A stretch of 64,000 bases of DNA from DATFVA01 sp963800255 (GTDB lineage Bacteria; Bacteroidota; Ignavibacteria; Ignavibacteriales; Ignavibacteriaceae): contig CAWDAK010000008.1 of assembly GCA_963800255.1 (NCBI GenBank), forward strand, positions 310,001 to 374,000, read 5' to 3'. Shown here piece after piece: positions 55,317 through 64,000 of the stretch (its first letter is position 1; each line of letters opens with the position of its first letter). Both the position numbers and the translations under genes were made by a program. A model generated the notes under the pieces. It was given only the letters and a program-made list of their open reading frames with translations, did not search any database and was not told where the DNA came from.

Positions 55317-56537
55317 TTATTTGATTGAAAGCATTGGAACGTCAGGATTAACATCCGCTCCGAAGAATTTATATATGATAAGATCATCAGTACTATCATT
55401 AATTATATCTACCCCGCTTACAGCACGATCATGGCATATTATCAGTTCATCAAGATCGTATTTGCCTGAGGATGAATTTCTGGCAGCGATCTCAAATTCA
55501 CCGAATTTTCCTTTTCCCTGCCATACCAGGATGTTGTACACTCCGTTATCTTTGCTTGTAAAACTGCCCCCGGGTCGAACTATCAGCTTTTTTCCGCTGA
55601 ATTTGCTTGTGTTATAAAATATCCAATGTTCTTCACCTGAATCAGTTCTGGTTTCATTGATAATTAATGGAGGAGTATGCCTGTTATTATAAAACTCAGG
55701 GTCACCGCTGGTTTCCCAATTAATCATCTCAAGAATTATTTTCTCGCCAAATTTCTCTCTGTCTTCTTTCCTTACATCTTTCCATAGCAGATCCTTGGAA
55801 ATAAAGGTATCTCCCACTCTCGCCTGCATCATTGCAAAAACATCAGAGTCCTCCTGCAATTCTATAGTTAAGGCAGTTCCAGGGGCATGCAAAGTTCCTG
55901 AAGGGACATGGAATCCATCATCCGGATACTGTTTATAACCAAACGAATGTTTAAGTATCTGATCATCTTTCCATTCAACCAGATGAGGCAGAAGCACATC
56001 GTGGTTTCCCGGCTCAGCAATCTGCGGATGAACTCCGAAAAATGTTTCGGGGTGTTTACCCTGTGCCACTCCTTCAGGAAAGTAATATGCTTCATCTTTT
56101 GAGTTTCGTCCTACCAGTGAAGCATGCTGCTGCATCTGATGTATATGGTATGGAAGCCTGTCCTCATAATCAAATATTTTCGCCAGGCGTTTCAGTCCTT
56201 TATGAGTACGTGAGTATTCTTTACCCATAATAATTTCAGGATATAACCCGACAGCGTCTTTCAGTGTCATTTTTTCCTGACTATGTTCGGCCTTGATGAA
56301 GCTTAAGCCCTCACCCGGCACTCCAACCTTATTATCCGCGCTTGTAGTAGAACCTATCCATCTCTCACAGACACCACCCCGTTCACCGAGATTATATTGA
56401 TCTTCAGACAGACCGAGTCTTTTACCAGGAGGAATAAAATTTCTTGCAACCCAGGCAGGCTCAAGCCTTAATATTCCGTTATTTTTTTCAACTTCATCTT
56501 CAATCAGATGTTTTGATATTTTTTCCATCGTCATCAT
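55317..56537 (-). CDS. Mannose-6-phosphate-isomerase-like cupin protein
   Basis: The 406-residue protein has two cupin-like halves; the metal-binding part includes LPYHIHQMQQHASLVG, then PDDGFHVPSGTLHAPGT. This resembles class I phosphomannose isomerases and related sugar-isomerising cupins. The substrate is unknown. It starts in the last bases of the epimerase gene (four-base overlap) and is followed by the MtaB-like gene, so it belongs to the same transcript. Confidence 0.75.
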   Translation of the reverse strand: MMTMEKISKHLIEDEVEKNNGILRLEPAWVARNFIPPGKRLGLSEDQYNLGERGGVCERWIGSTTSADNKVGVPGEGLSFIKAEHSQEKMTLKDAVGLYPEIIMGKEYSRTHKGLKRLAKIFDYEDRLPYHIHQMQQHASLVGRNSKDEAYYFPEGVAQGKHPETFFGVHPQIAEPGNHDVLLPHLVEWKDDQILKHSFGYKQYPDDGFHVPSGTLHAPGTALTIELQEDSDVFAMMQARVGDTFISKDLLWKDVRKEDREKFGEKIILEMINWETSGDPEFYNNRHTPPLIINETRTDSGEEHWIFYNTSKFSGKKLIVRPGGSFTSKDNGVYNILVWQGKGKFGEFEIAARNSSSGKYDLDELIICHDRAVSGVDIINDSTDDLIIYKFFGADVNPDVPMLSIK

Positions 56538-57587
56538 TTAATTTTATTTTTAAAATTTATTTCTGCGGATTTTATTACCTCTCTCCATCCGGAAGCTATT
56601 TCCAACTCCTTATCTCTGTTCTCATACCCGAATGAAGTCTTTACATTTTTTCTATACCATTCGATAGTGAGCGGCATCCATTCATTGAAAGGTGTTGATT
56701 TATACCCGAGGTGTTTTTTAATCTTATCCAGACTGAAAATTGCCGTTCTTCTGTGTGTTAAACGGAAAGACATCAGCTCCCGGGAAATAACTTATATCAA
56801 GAGAATCAAATACCTGCTGGTTGATATGTACTAACTCAGGATCTTTATTTAAGATACTTGAAATATTTTTGATGTATTCATTCAATGAGTAGATCTCTTC
56901 GGAAGCAACATTGTATGCCTCCCCGGCCGCAGCCTCAGATTCAGCTGCATCACAGAAAGCCCTTGCCGCATCTAGAACATAAACCTGCTGGAAAGCGAAG
57001 TCACCTGAGCCCGGAACTAATAAAGGTTTTTCATCAAGAATTCTCTGGATCCAGAAATAATCTCTTCTTGTCCAGTCCCCTGGTCCGCATACGAATACCG
57101 GACGCAGCATAGTTACCGGAAATGTACCCGGAGTATGAGCATCCCATAATACATCCTCACATTTTCTTTTGTTTATACCATAGTCCATCCCGAAAGGATT
57201 TCGGGGGAAATCCGGCATCAGTTCTCCTTTATCCTGATCTTCTGTAACCGGACATCGGACATCGTTAGAAACCATATACACTGAAACCGTGCTGCAATGA
57301 ATAAATCTGCCGACCCGACCCTTAAATACCTTAACCGCATCCTCAGACTGTTCTGCAATATATGCGGCCATATCAATTACCACATCATAATTCTTTTTGT
57401 TTATGGCAAGTTCAAGATCGGATTTGTTATTCCTGTCACCCGATTCATAAAACAGGTTTTTATTTTTTTCGAAAGGGATGGGTGATTTACCTCTTGTAAA
57501 TATCGTAACTTCGTGTCCCCGTCCGAGCAAAATTTCAACAATATACCTGCTGATAAATCCGGTGCCGCCAATGATAAATATTTTCAT
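56534..57587 (-). pseudogene. NAD-dependent epimerase/dehydratase with one frameshift
   Basis: The first frame gives 287 residues with the Rossmann start IFIIGGTGFISRYIVEIL and the YxxxK active site (MDYGINKRKCED). It stops at 56724, but a +1 shift between 56740 and 56775 joins RRTAIFSLDKIKKHLGYKST and runs to 56534, giving about 350 residues in total. Members act on nucleotide sugars or free sugar acids. One inserted base in a short TTT or ACACA run explains the break. Confidence 0.82.
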
Positions 57588-57661
57588 TTTTAAGCTATTA
57601 TTATGAGAAGATTATTCGATAACATTCAGAGTGTACTTAAAGCGAAAAAGTACGGAAATTG

Positions 57662-60001
57662 TTATCGGAGAAGGAGCATCTTTTTAGTGAACGACTGGTT
57701 TCCGAATTCAATCCTGTAAATATACATTCCGCTGGCAAGGTTTTTCCCGTTGAATGAAACAGAATGCTGTCCGGCTGACTGCTCTGAATTCACCAGGGTT
57801 GTAATTTGTTCACCCAGAATATCAAATACCTTCAATACTACTTTTCCCGGTTCAGGAAGGCTGTAATTGATTTTTGTTTCAGGGTTAAAAGGATTAGGAT
57901 AATTCTGAGAAAGTTCGAAAGAGCCGGGAACTTCGTTTCCCGATGCGAAATTATGTGTCCCTGTTACCTGTACAATCGAATCTGCCAGCAGGTACACTTT
58001 AGCGCTGAAATTGTCCATAGGAACTGTAATCGAGCTTAGCTCTTCAGGTGTTCCTGAAATTACATCTCCTTCAAGCAGATTGGTCATATAATATGTTCTT
58101 GAGGAATCGAGGTTCATCTCATTAATAGGAAGGGTGACAACAGTATTCGCAGAAGATGCTCCCATATTTAGAACAGTAATCACATTCTGATCATCAATAA
58201 ATCTACGGAACGAAAAAACGCTCTGGTTCGGGGTTACCGGTAGTTCCTGATAACTTCCTTCAAAAAGTGCAGGGAGAGTTTTTCGCCAGTGGATCAGGTT
58301 TTTGTAATAAGGAAAAAGGTGGTCGGGATCAAAGTGATCAATCGGGAAGCCGGGGAAAAAGGTAAATTCAATTTCATATGGATGACCTTCAATACCAATT
58401 TCCTGACCATTATACATTAAAGGAATTCCATCCAGTGTGAACTCCAGTGCGGCTACCATTTTCGTTCTGGCCAGACCATGGTGGGTTATAAAATGAAACT
58501 GGTCATTATTTTCCATGAACCTGAGGATCTTTGCGCCAGGCACATAACCATTACCGCGGTTTGTAATTGCCTCCCTCAAGAGATTAGATCTCTGGTTTTC
58601 ATTCTGATAGTTAAAGATGGTAGGATTTGCATTCGGGTTATAATCTGTCTGCCATACCCAGTGTGAAACCCAGCTCTCCTCAGGATACCAGTCAAACGCG
58701 GCATCAAAGTTTTCATCAAAAGTTGACGCCTGGCTGGCTTTATCTTCAGCCAGCATCAGGAACCCGGGTTTTATTCTTTTAAGAGCCAGGCGCAGATTTT
58801 TCATAAACTCAGGATTGCGGGCATTTACGCCCCATACCGCATCAAACCTGTAGCCGTCTATATCATAGTTTTCCACCCAGTATTTACAGGCTTCAGTAAT
58901 CCATCTCTGAACTTCCGGATTATCATAATTCAAGTTTACAAGCTCATTCCAGAAATAATATATGAATCCATCCGGGTCAACGTTATAATACTGAGAGTAG
59001 GGTGCGTTATCAAGCGTTCTCTGGTAAAAATTATAATAATGAGAATCCTCACCATAGGTAATAGAATTCTGTGCATAAGGATGGTACTTCGATGAATGGT
59101 TCGGTACAAAATCGAACATCACCTTCATACCATATGATTTGGCTGTCTGCACCAGGTTATGGAGATCCTGGGGACTGCCATAATCTCCGCGAACCGAAAA
59201 ATAGTTGACAATATCATAGCCCTGTCCCCCATTGCGTGTTCCCATAACCGGCTGAATCCAGATGGTGTTTATACCAAGCCTGACAAGGTCCGGTATTTTA
59301 TTAATGATATCATTGAAATCTCCGTTAGCCACAAAATTGTAGGGAGTGATTTCATAGATTACCGCTGAATCAATCCAGGCTGCATGATCCTCCTTAATAT
59401 GAAATACCGTGATAGAGTCCTGGTAATTAGTAATAAATGTCCCCGCTTTTACCGTATCACCGGTTGACGTATAAACACTGAGATAAAAATAGTATTCACC
59501 CAACGGGGAATTTGAAGGAAGCGTGAAAGCAGCAACTGTATCATTTATTCCTGAGATAGAGACTGTTCCCGGATTATTTTCACCGGCACTCCATTCATAG
59601 CTAAGCGAAGGGTTTCCCGGATTGCTTAACACCTTCCCATGAAGGGTTATATCGTGTCCCGCAGCCTCGGCATATGCATAAGTTTCAGGTTTAAGTTCAA
59701 ATCCAAGTGTGAATGTGACGGTGTCTGATTGATAGCCTCCGGCTTCAGCAAAGAAAGAAGTTTCACCTTCGGGAATGGTCACATCTACAGAAAAAGAACT
59801 ATCTGAAGGAGAAACAGAAAAAGGGACGGCAGATCCATTAAGGAACAGGCTGCCCGACGAAGAGAAAAATCCCGACAGCTGACCATTGATAACCTGGTCC
59901 TGCTTCCAAACTTTCGCATCGTGAGTATGAAGAATTATAGATTGTGAGTTTACGTTATAAAACAATCCTGTGATCATAAGTATCGCTGAAAAAAATCTCA
60001 T
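57662..60001 (-). CDS. Secreted GH13 alpha-amylase-family enzyme with T9SS tail
   Basis: The 779-residue protein has a signal peptide (residues 1-19), a beta-rich N-terminal part and a GH13 barrel with conserved regions DFVPNH, GYRFDAVWG (nucleophile Asp), LMLAEDKAS (acid/base Glu) and FMENNDQ. The last 85 residues form a type IX secretion sorting domain beginning PGSFELSQNYPNPFNP and ending FTKKMLLLR. It would be secreted or surface-attached and cut alpha-glucans. The tail is a strong sign of an Ignavibacteriota/Bacteroidota host. Confidence 0.94.
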   Translation of the reverse strand: MRFFSAILMITGLFYNVNSQSIILHTHDAKVWKQDQVINGQLSGFFSSSGSLFLNGSAVPFSVSPSDSSFSVDVTIPEGETSFFAEAGGYQSDTVTFTLGFELKPETYAYAEAAGHDITLHGKVLSNPGNPSLSYEWSAGENNPGTVSISGINDTVAAFTLPSNSPLGEYYFYLSVYTSTGDTVKAGTFITNYQDSITVFHIKEDHAAWIDSAVIYEITPYNFVANGDFNDIINKIPDLVRLGINTIWIQPVMGTRNGGQGYDIVNYFSVRGDYGSPQDLHNLVQTAKSYGMKVMFDFVPNHSSKYHPYAQNSITYGEDSHYYNFYQRTLDNAPYSQYYNVDPDGFIYYFWNELVNLNYDNPEVQRWITEACKYWVENYDIDGYRFDAVWGVNARNPEFMKNLRLALKRIKPGFLMLAEDKASQASTFDENFDAAFDWYPEESWVSHWVWQTDYNPNANPTIFNYQNENQRSNLLREAITNRGNGYVPGAKILRFMENNDQFHFITHHGLARTKMVAALEFTLDGIPLMYNGQEIGIEGHPYEIEFTFFPGFPIDHFDPDHLFPYYKNLIHWRKTLPALFEGSYQELPVTPNQSVFSFRRFIDDQNVITVLNMGASSANTVVTLPINEMNLDSSRTYYMTNLLEGDVISGTPEELSSITVPMDNFSAKVYLLADSIVQVTGTHNFASGNEVPGSFELSQNYPNPFNPETKINYSLPEPGKVVLKVFDILGEQITTLVNSEQSAGQHSVSFNGKNLASGMYIYRIEFGNQSFTKKMLLLR

Positions 60002-60017
60002 TACATCTCCGTGGTTT

Positions 60018-61163
60018 TTAGTATTTTCCGTATGTTTGCGCCACTTCTACCATCTTAAACAGGTTAGCATCAGGAGTATCCCTGCCGCACTGATCTCCTG
60101 TTGAAAGAATAAAGCCACCATCATAGCCAACAGTGTCAATGAGCCGTTTGCATTTGTCCTCTACTTCCTGAGGTGTAGCTGTCATCATAAATTCTGTTGT
60201 ATTAATATTACCCTTAATACACAATTTATCACCAACAATTTTTTTGACTTCCGCAAGATCAACGTTGCCTGTAGGAGGTTCCTCCATTGGTTCCATCGAT
60301 GCCAGGTCAGTTTCTTTTGCTACTATTTCAATAAGAGGCCAGCTCTTACCGCATATATGAAGATGTGAAATTATTCCCGCATCCTTGCAAAGCGTTGATG
60401 CTTTCCGGATAAAAGGCAGTTCATATTTTTTGAAGATATCAGGAGAACTTACACTCAAACTTGCGCTTGAACCGCCTAACATTATAACGTCAGGCTTTGC
60501 TTTGAGCATTGCTTTTACATTTGCCAGTGCCCATTCCATCCAGAATTCATGAACCTTATCCATATAATCTGCATCCATCATAAAATCCATGAAGACCTGT
60601 TCAAAACCTCCCTGCCGGAAATGAAACCACCAGTCCTGGAAAACAGGTATCATACCCATATAAATTCCAAGGTCACCTATAACATGCTTATCATTATATT
60701 CTTTTTCCCACTCCCAGCCGCCTAACCCCATATGGAGTTGAAATTTTTCAAAATCTGAATAAAGATCTTTTATAGGTTTTTCCTCCCGCCAGGGCGGTTC
60801 GTCACTAAAGTAAATTTCCTTCTCTGTCAAATCTCCCTTTGCTGTGCGGCAGATCCTTTCCACAACTTTTCCCTCGGGTGCATCGAGAATTTTGGTTTCA
60901 AATTCAGGACGTTCAGGGCTGGTTTGTTTTAACCCTCCGTACATATAGAAGCCGTCCATTCCAAAATGTTTTATTGCCTTCACATAAACTTCGGCATGCG
61001 TGGCAGACGTCCACCCGTTATGTTCTCTTCCGTCCAGATGTATTTCATAGAAAGGTCTCCCGTCCAGGCGGTCAGGTACCATTACTGATATATCAGGACT
61101 AACAGGTACATAGTCGGCTTTTTCCCTGCGCATTGCAGTCAGTATTCGTTCTTTAGATGTCAT
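60018..61163 (-). CDS. UroD/MtaA-family methyltransferase
   Basis: The 381-residue protein belongs to the uroporphyrinogen decarboxylase-like family. It keeps the zinc-thiolate pattern of methylcobamide methyltransferases, His269-x-Cys271 (SHLHICGKSW) and Cys359 (STGDQCGRD), which true UroD lacks. It should therefore take methyl groups to or from a corrinoid protein. It lies two bases after the GH10 gene and 17 before the amylase gene. Confidence 0.85.
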   Translation of the reverse strand: MTSKERILTAMRREKADYVPVSPDISVMVPDRLDGRPFYEIHLDGREHNGWTSATHAEVYVKAIKHFGMDGFYMYGGLKQTSPERPEFETKILDAPEGKVVERICRTAKGDLTEKEIYFSDEPPWREEKPIKDLYSDFEKFQLHMGLGGWEWEKEYNDKHVIGDLGIYMGMIPVFQDWWFHFRQGGFEQVFMDFMMDADYMDKVHEFWMEWALANVKAMLKAKPDVIMLGGSSASLSVSSPDIFKKYELPFIRKASTLCKDAGIISHLHICGKSWPLIEIVAKETDLASMEPMEEPPTGNVDLAEVKKIVGDKLCIKGNINTTEFMMTATPQEVEDKCKRLIDTVGYDGGFILSTGDQCGRDTPDANLFKMVEVAQTYGKY

Positions 61164-61165
61164 CC

Positions 61166-62822
61166 TTATATTCCTTTTTCTCCGGGAAGTCTGTTCCAGG
61201 AGGATAATGTTTCTTTAAACCTGTTGAATGATATTTTAGGTGATATGTCTTCTCTTACTAATCCGCCATTTACTATAAAGGGTCTGAAATCGGAGAAGTC
61301 ATACCAGTTAACAGCTTTTATGGAAGGTCTGCTGTAATATAAAGTATAAACCTGCTCCAGCCAGTCAGCCTGCAGATCCTCATCCCAGCGTCGGTGCCAT
61401 TCATAAGGTTCATTTGAGATCTTCATCTGACCGTCCATAATATGTTCCACCGAATATCCTGAAGAAGCTCCAAGTTCTGTAATGTAAATCGGTTTATTAA
61501 ATTTCTCGAGGCGTTCAAGTAGTCTTACAATATCAGATAAATCTCTTCTCGGGAAGTATATCTGTATACCAAGCACATCAAAATCCACCCCGGCCTGAGT
61601 CAGGTCCTCGATGAACTTCCTTGGAGAACGCAGCGGCCGTGTGGCGTCCATTCGGGCCATTCTGCCCATTGCGGCATATTCAGCCCAGGGACAGCAGTTA
61701 TTTAATATCCTGGTGACCTTAGGATTTATTTCCTTAGTTCTGTCGAATGCAAGCCTTGCAAGTTCAGTCATCTGTTCAGGGGTATGGTTAAAAATATTGG
61801 CCCAGTCATGGTATTCATTAAATACTTCCCAGGAAAGGACATTATCTTTATAGTGTGTTACAAGGTCATAGATATGCTTTTCCATATACTGTTTTAATTC
61901 ATCGTAATTCTTTGTTTTCAGCCAGTCCGGTGTTACCGTTGGATGAAACCAGAAGAGCGGCCGCCCTTCAATTTCAATTTTATTTTTCATAAGAAAATCA
62001 ACTATATCATCTTTTACGCCCCAATTGTAATGACCTTCTGTCGGCTCGAATAGTTCATACCAGCTGTCCCAGACGTAATGTGTGACCGTTGCAAAGTTGA
62101 ACAACTCAGGAAATCTTTTAACAAATTCTTCAGACTTAGCCCAAATCATCTGCCTGCTTTCACAACCGAAATGAAAAGGATCTTTCCGGTTCATTCGTTG
62201 AATTTCAGACTTTGCCCTTTCAAGTTCTATTTTTTCACCTGCCCACAGCGCATATTCAAGTGCTTTGTCGGATATTTGAGCGCATTTTTCTCCATTACCC
62301 TGGTTCTTTTTTGCTGCTTCAAATAGTTCTTCAGAAAGATCCGCCAGGTGCTGAACTTCTGTAGAGAACCTGGTACCTGAGCGTTCATATTTTTCCTTAA
62401 CTCCACGGTTACGTATTACCCTTGTCTTAGCAAATTCAAAGTTCAGATTCATCGATCCGTTTAATTCTCCGGTAGAGTAATATTCACCACCGTTATCTGC
62501 CGCAAGCATAATGTAGCCGAAGTTTTCTATAAACCATCTTGTGTTGATAGAAAATTTCTGCCCGGCTGCTTCATCCGGAACAACTATCCCGTCCTGTGTA
62601 ATCTGAACGCTTGATTTATATGGATCCTCGTTAATATCAGTAAGGTATGCAAAATTCATATCCGGCATCCAGGGATGAGGGATAAGGACGGAAGATAAGG
62701 TCCGTATCTTTTTTTACCCGGAGTGGTTTTGCCCATCCGGTAAAAAGGGATGATGAAGCCGCTATGGCGGCCGAGCTTAAAGCTCCCGTTTTTAAAAAGT
62801 CTCTTCTTGAAAATGTTTTCAT
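61166..62822 (-). pseudogene. Tat-exported GH10-like glycosidase with one frameshift
   Basis: The start at 62822 encodes a twin-arginine signal (FSRRDFLKTGALSSAAIAAS). One C too many in TATCCCTCATCCC breaks the frame; removing it gives RPYPHPWMPDMNFAYLTDIN and joins the 500-residue second frame. The catalytic domain has GH10-type residues: acid/base Glu in SWEVFNEYHDW and nucleophile Glu in IYITELGAS. It likely acts on xylan-like or related glycans outside the cytoplasm. Total about 551 residues. Confidence 0.85.
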
Positions 62823-62862
62823 ATTGTTATGGAATTATTTGAATTGAAAGGTGAATTAAAAA

Positions 62863-64000
62863 CTATTTCCATCTCTCCCTGAGATTTAATAATCTGTCAA
62901 AAGCGGCTTTCTTTTCGCCCTGCGGTGAACGAAGAAGACCCCCGGATTTCAGGAAACCGTAAGGATCCACAAAATCATACCAGTTGGCTGCTTCTATAAA
63001 ATCCTTGCTGTAACCATAAGTGAATATGTTTTCAAGCCAGTCAGCCTGCAGCTCCTCGTCCCAATGGCGGTGCCATTCGTAAGGAGCGATGCTGTAATCG
63101 TCATCAGGTTCGGTAAACTCCAGAGTATTTCCCCTGGACGGGGCACCTATTTCTGCCAGCTGAATTTTCTTCCCCATATTCTCATATCGTTCAATCGATT
63201 GAATTGCTTCTGTTAAAGTTCTGTGCACGAAATATACCTGTACCCCTATTATATCAAAGTCGACACCGGCTTCGATAATTTGTTCAGTAAACTGATGAGG
63301 CGTACGCTGAGGGTATTCTGCGTCAAGCTCATGCCATTTTCCTTTTTGAACATAGTCAGCAAAAGGACAGCAGTTATTTATAAGCAGACGGATATTGGGA
63401 TTCGTATCTCTTGCCACATCGCATGCTAATTTAGTTAGTTCAATAGTCTGCTTATGATTTAGCCTGACCTGGTTCGCCCAGTCGTGCATCTCATTTACAA
63501 CTTCCCAGACTTTGATCTCATCACCATAATGGCTTATCACTTCTTTCACATGTTTTTCAACATATTTAAGCAGTTCGGGATAGGATTTTTTCTCCAGCCA
63601 GCCTGGTGTTACCCAGGTGTGAGTCCAGAATAAAGGTCTTCCTTCAACGGTTATATTCCGCTTTCTTAGTTCGCCAAGCAGTTTATCCCGCTCTTTAAAT
63701 TTTTTATTTCCTTCTTCCGGTTCGAAATCAATAAAATCTCCTTTCAGGTAGTGCGTGATAGTAGCATAATTGAAAGCTTCAGAAAATCGTTCAAGGAAAA
63801 GACCGCTGCTCTCCATCTGGAAATATCCGCGTGTATCGCAGCCGAAAAGAAAATCCTGCCTTGCAGGTTTTCTCTTAATATCAGAACGGGCTTTGTCCAT
63901 TTCAATCAGTTCACTTACCCCTGCTGAATATTTTAAAGACCTCTGGGAAATTTCAGCACACTTTTCAGGATTATTTTTGTTCTGTTCAGCCTCATTGAAA
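62863..64000 (-). CDS. GH10-like glycosidase, second copy, 5' end outside the window
   Basis: The frame stays open from 62863 to the window edge (at least 378 residues). It is a paralogue of the downstream GH10 gene, with EVVNEMHDW (acid/base) and IQLAEIGAP (nucleophile) and the shared segment EWHRHWDEELQADWLENIF. The N-terminus, and thus any export signal, lies beyond the window. The two copies probably arose by tandem duplication. Confidence 0.88.
   Translation of the reverse strand, partial: FNEAEQNKNNPEKCAEISQRSLKYSAGVSELIEMDKARSDIKRKPARQDFLFGCDTRGYFQMESSGLFLERFSEAFNYATITHYLKGDFIDFEPEEGNKKFKERDKLLGELRKRNITVEGRPLFWTHTWVTPGWLEKKSYPELLKYVEKHVKEVISHYGDEIKVWEVVNEMHDWANQVRLNHKQTIELTKLACDVARDTNPNIRLLINNCCPFADYVQKGKWHELDAEYPQRTPHQFTEQIIEAGVDFDIIGVQVYFVHRTLTEAIQSIERYENMGKKIQLAEIGAPSRGNTLEFTEPDDDYSIAPYEWHRHWDEELQADWLENIFTYGYSKDFIEAANWYDFVDPYGFLKSGGLLRSPQGEKKAAFDRLLNLRERWK

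Noticed and set aside
42173..62822. Programmed +1 frameshifting as an explanation for the five split genes
   Set aside because: The sites share no slippery motif and the stop context differs from gene to gene; single-base insertion is simpler.

Overview
The window looks like part of the chromosome of an anaerobic, sulfate-reducing member of the Ignavibacteriota/Bacteroidota group. The lineage call rests on a secreted amylase ending in a type IX secretion sorting domain with the SQNYPNPFNP motif, on AT-leaning DNA with a Bacteroidota-like promoter (TTG then TAnnTTTG), and on the overall style of the proteins. It is an inference, not a phylogeny.

Region 1 (1-22,720, all minus strand) is a nearly complete dissimilatory sulfate reduction island. 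In transcription order it reads dsrA, dsrB, dsrD, dsrN, a small ferritin-like protein, dsrL, dsrC, an RsbRD-like regulator, dsrMKJOP, a CoA-disulfide-reductase/rhodanese fusion, a cytidylate-kinase-like/BON protein, qmoA, qmoB, sat, aprB, aprA and the 5' end of a membrane pyrophosphatase gene. Sulfate would be activated by Sat, reduced to sulfite by AprBA with electrons through Qmo, and reduced further by DsrAB, DsrC and DsrMKJOP, with the pyrophosphatase consuming PPi. DsrD is present and DsrEFH is absent, which points to the reductive direction. A qmoC gene is missing.

Region 2 (22,721-30,286) holds a transposase-like gene that has lost expected catalytic aspartates yet keeps a full reading frame next to the dsrA promoter. 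It also holds a DUF134 regulator with a NifX-like metal-cofactor protein (the only plus-strand genes here), a palindromic MITE-like element, and a four-gene Hmc/Tmc-type transmembrane redox complex in which the NrfD-type subunit is fused to a six-heme cytochrome.

Region 3 (30,287-41,111) is an accessory island. An integron integrase lies on the same strand as its cassettes and is followed by a probable attI, four attC sites and their cassettes. The first cassette carries an XRE regulator and two tiny membrane-active-looking peptides behind its own promoter. The next cassettes are decayed: a nonsense-interrupted membrane protein, an unidentifiable pseudogene and a MutS-family ATPase pseudogene. 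An intact lipoprotein, another pseudogene, a 5'-truncated IS110 element and a Fic protein with tandem inverted-repeat units in front of it complete the island.

Region 4 (41,112-64,000, all minus strand) is a carbohydrate and one-carbon catabolic block. It encodes two GH10-type hydrolases (one with a Tat signal), a T9SS-secreted GH13 amylase, an epimerase, a mannose-6-phosphate-isomerase-like cupin, two aldo/keto reductases, xylulokinase, an ABC ATPase and sugar-binding lipoprotein, a nucleoside hydrolase and beta-propeller proteins. Interleaved is a full corrinoid methyl-transfer set: an MtaB-like methyltransferase, an MtaC-like corrinoid protein, a UroD/MtaA-like methyltransferase, a homocysteine methyltransferase and a MetH-activation-domain-like protein. 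This suggests demethylation of methoxylated sugars or similar glycan constituents. Five genes in this block each carry a single net +1 frameshift, whereas none is seen in region 1.
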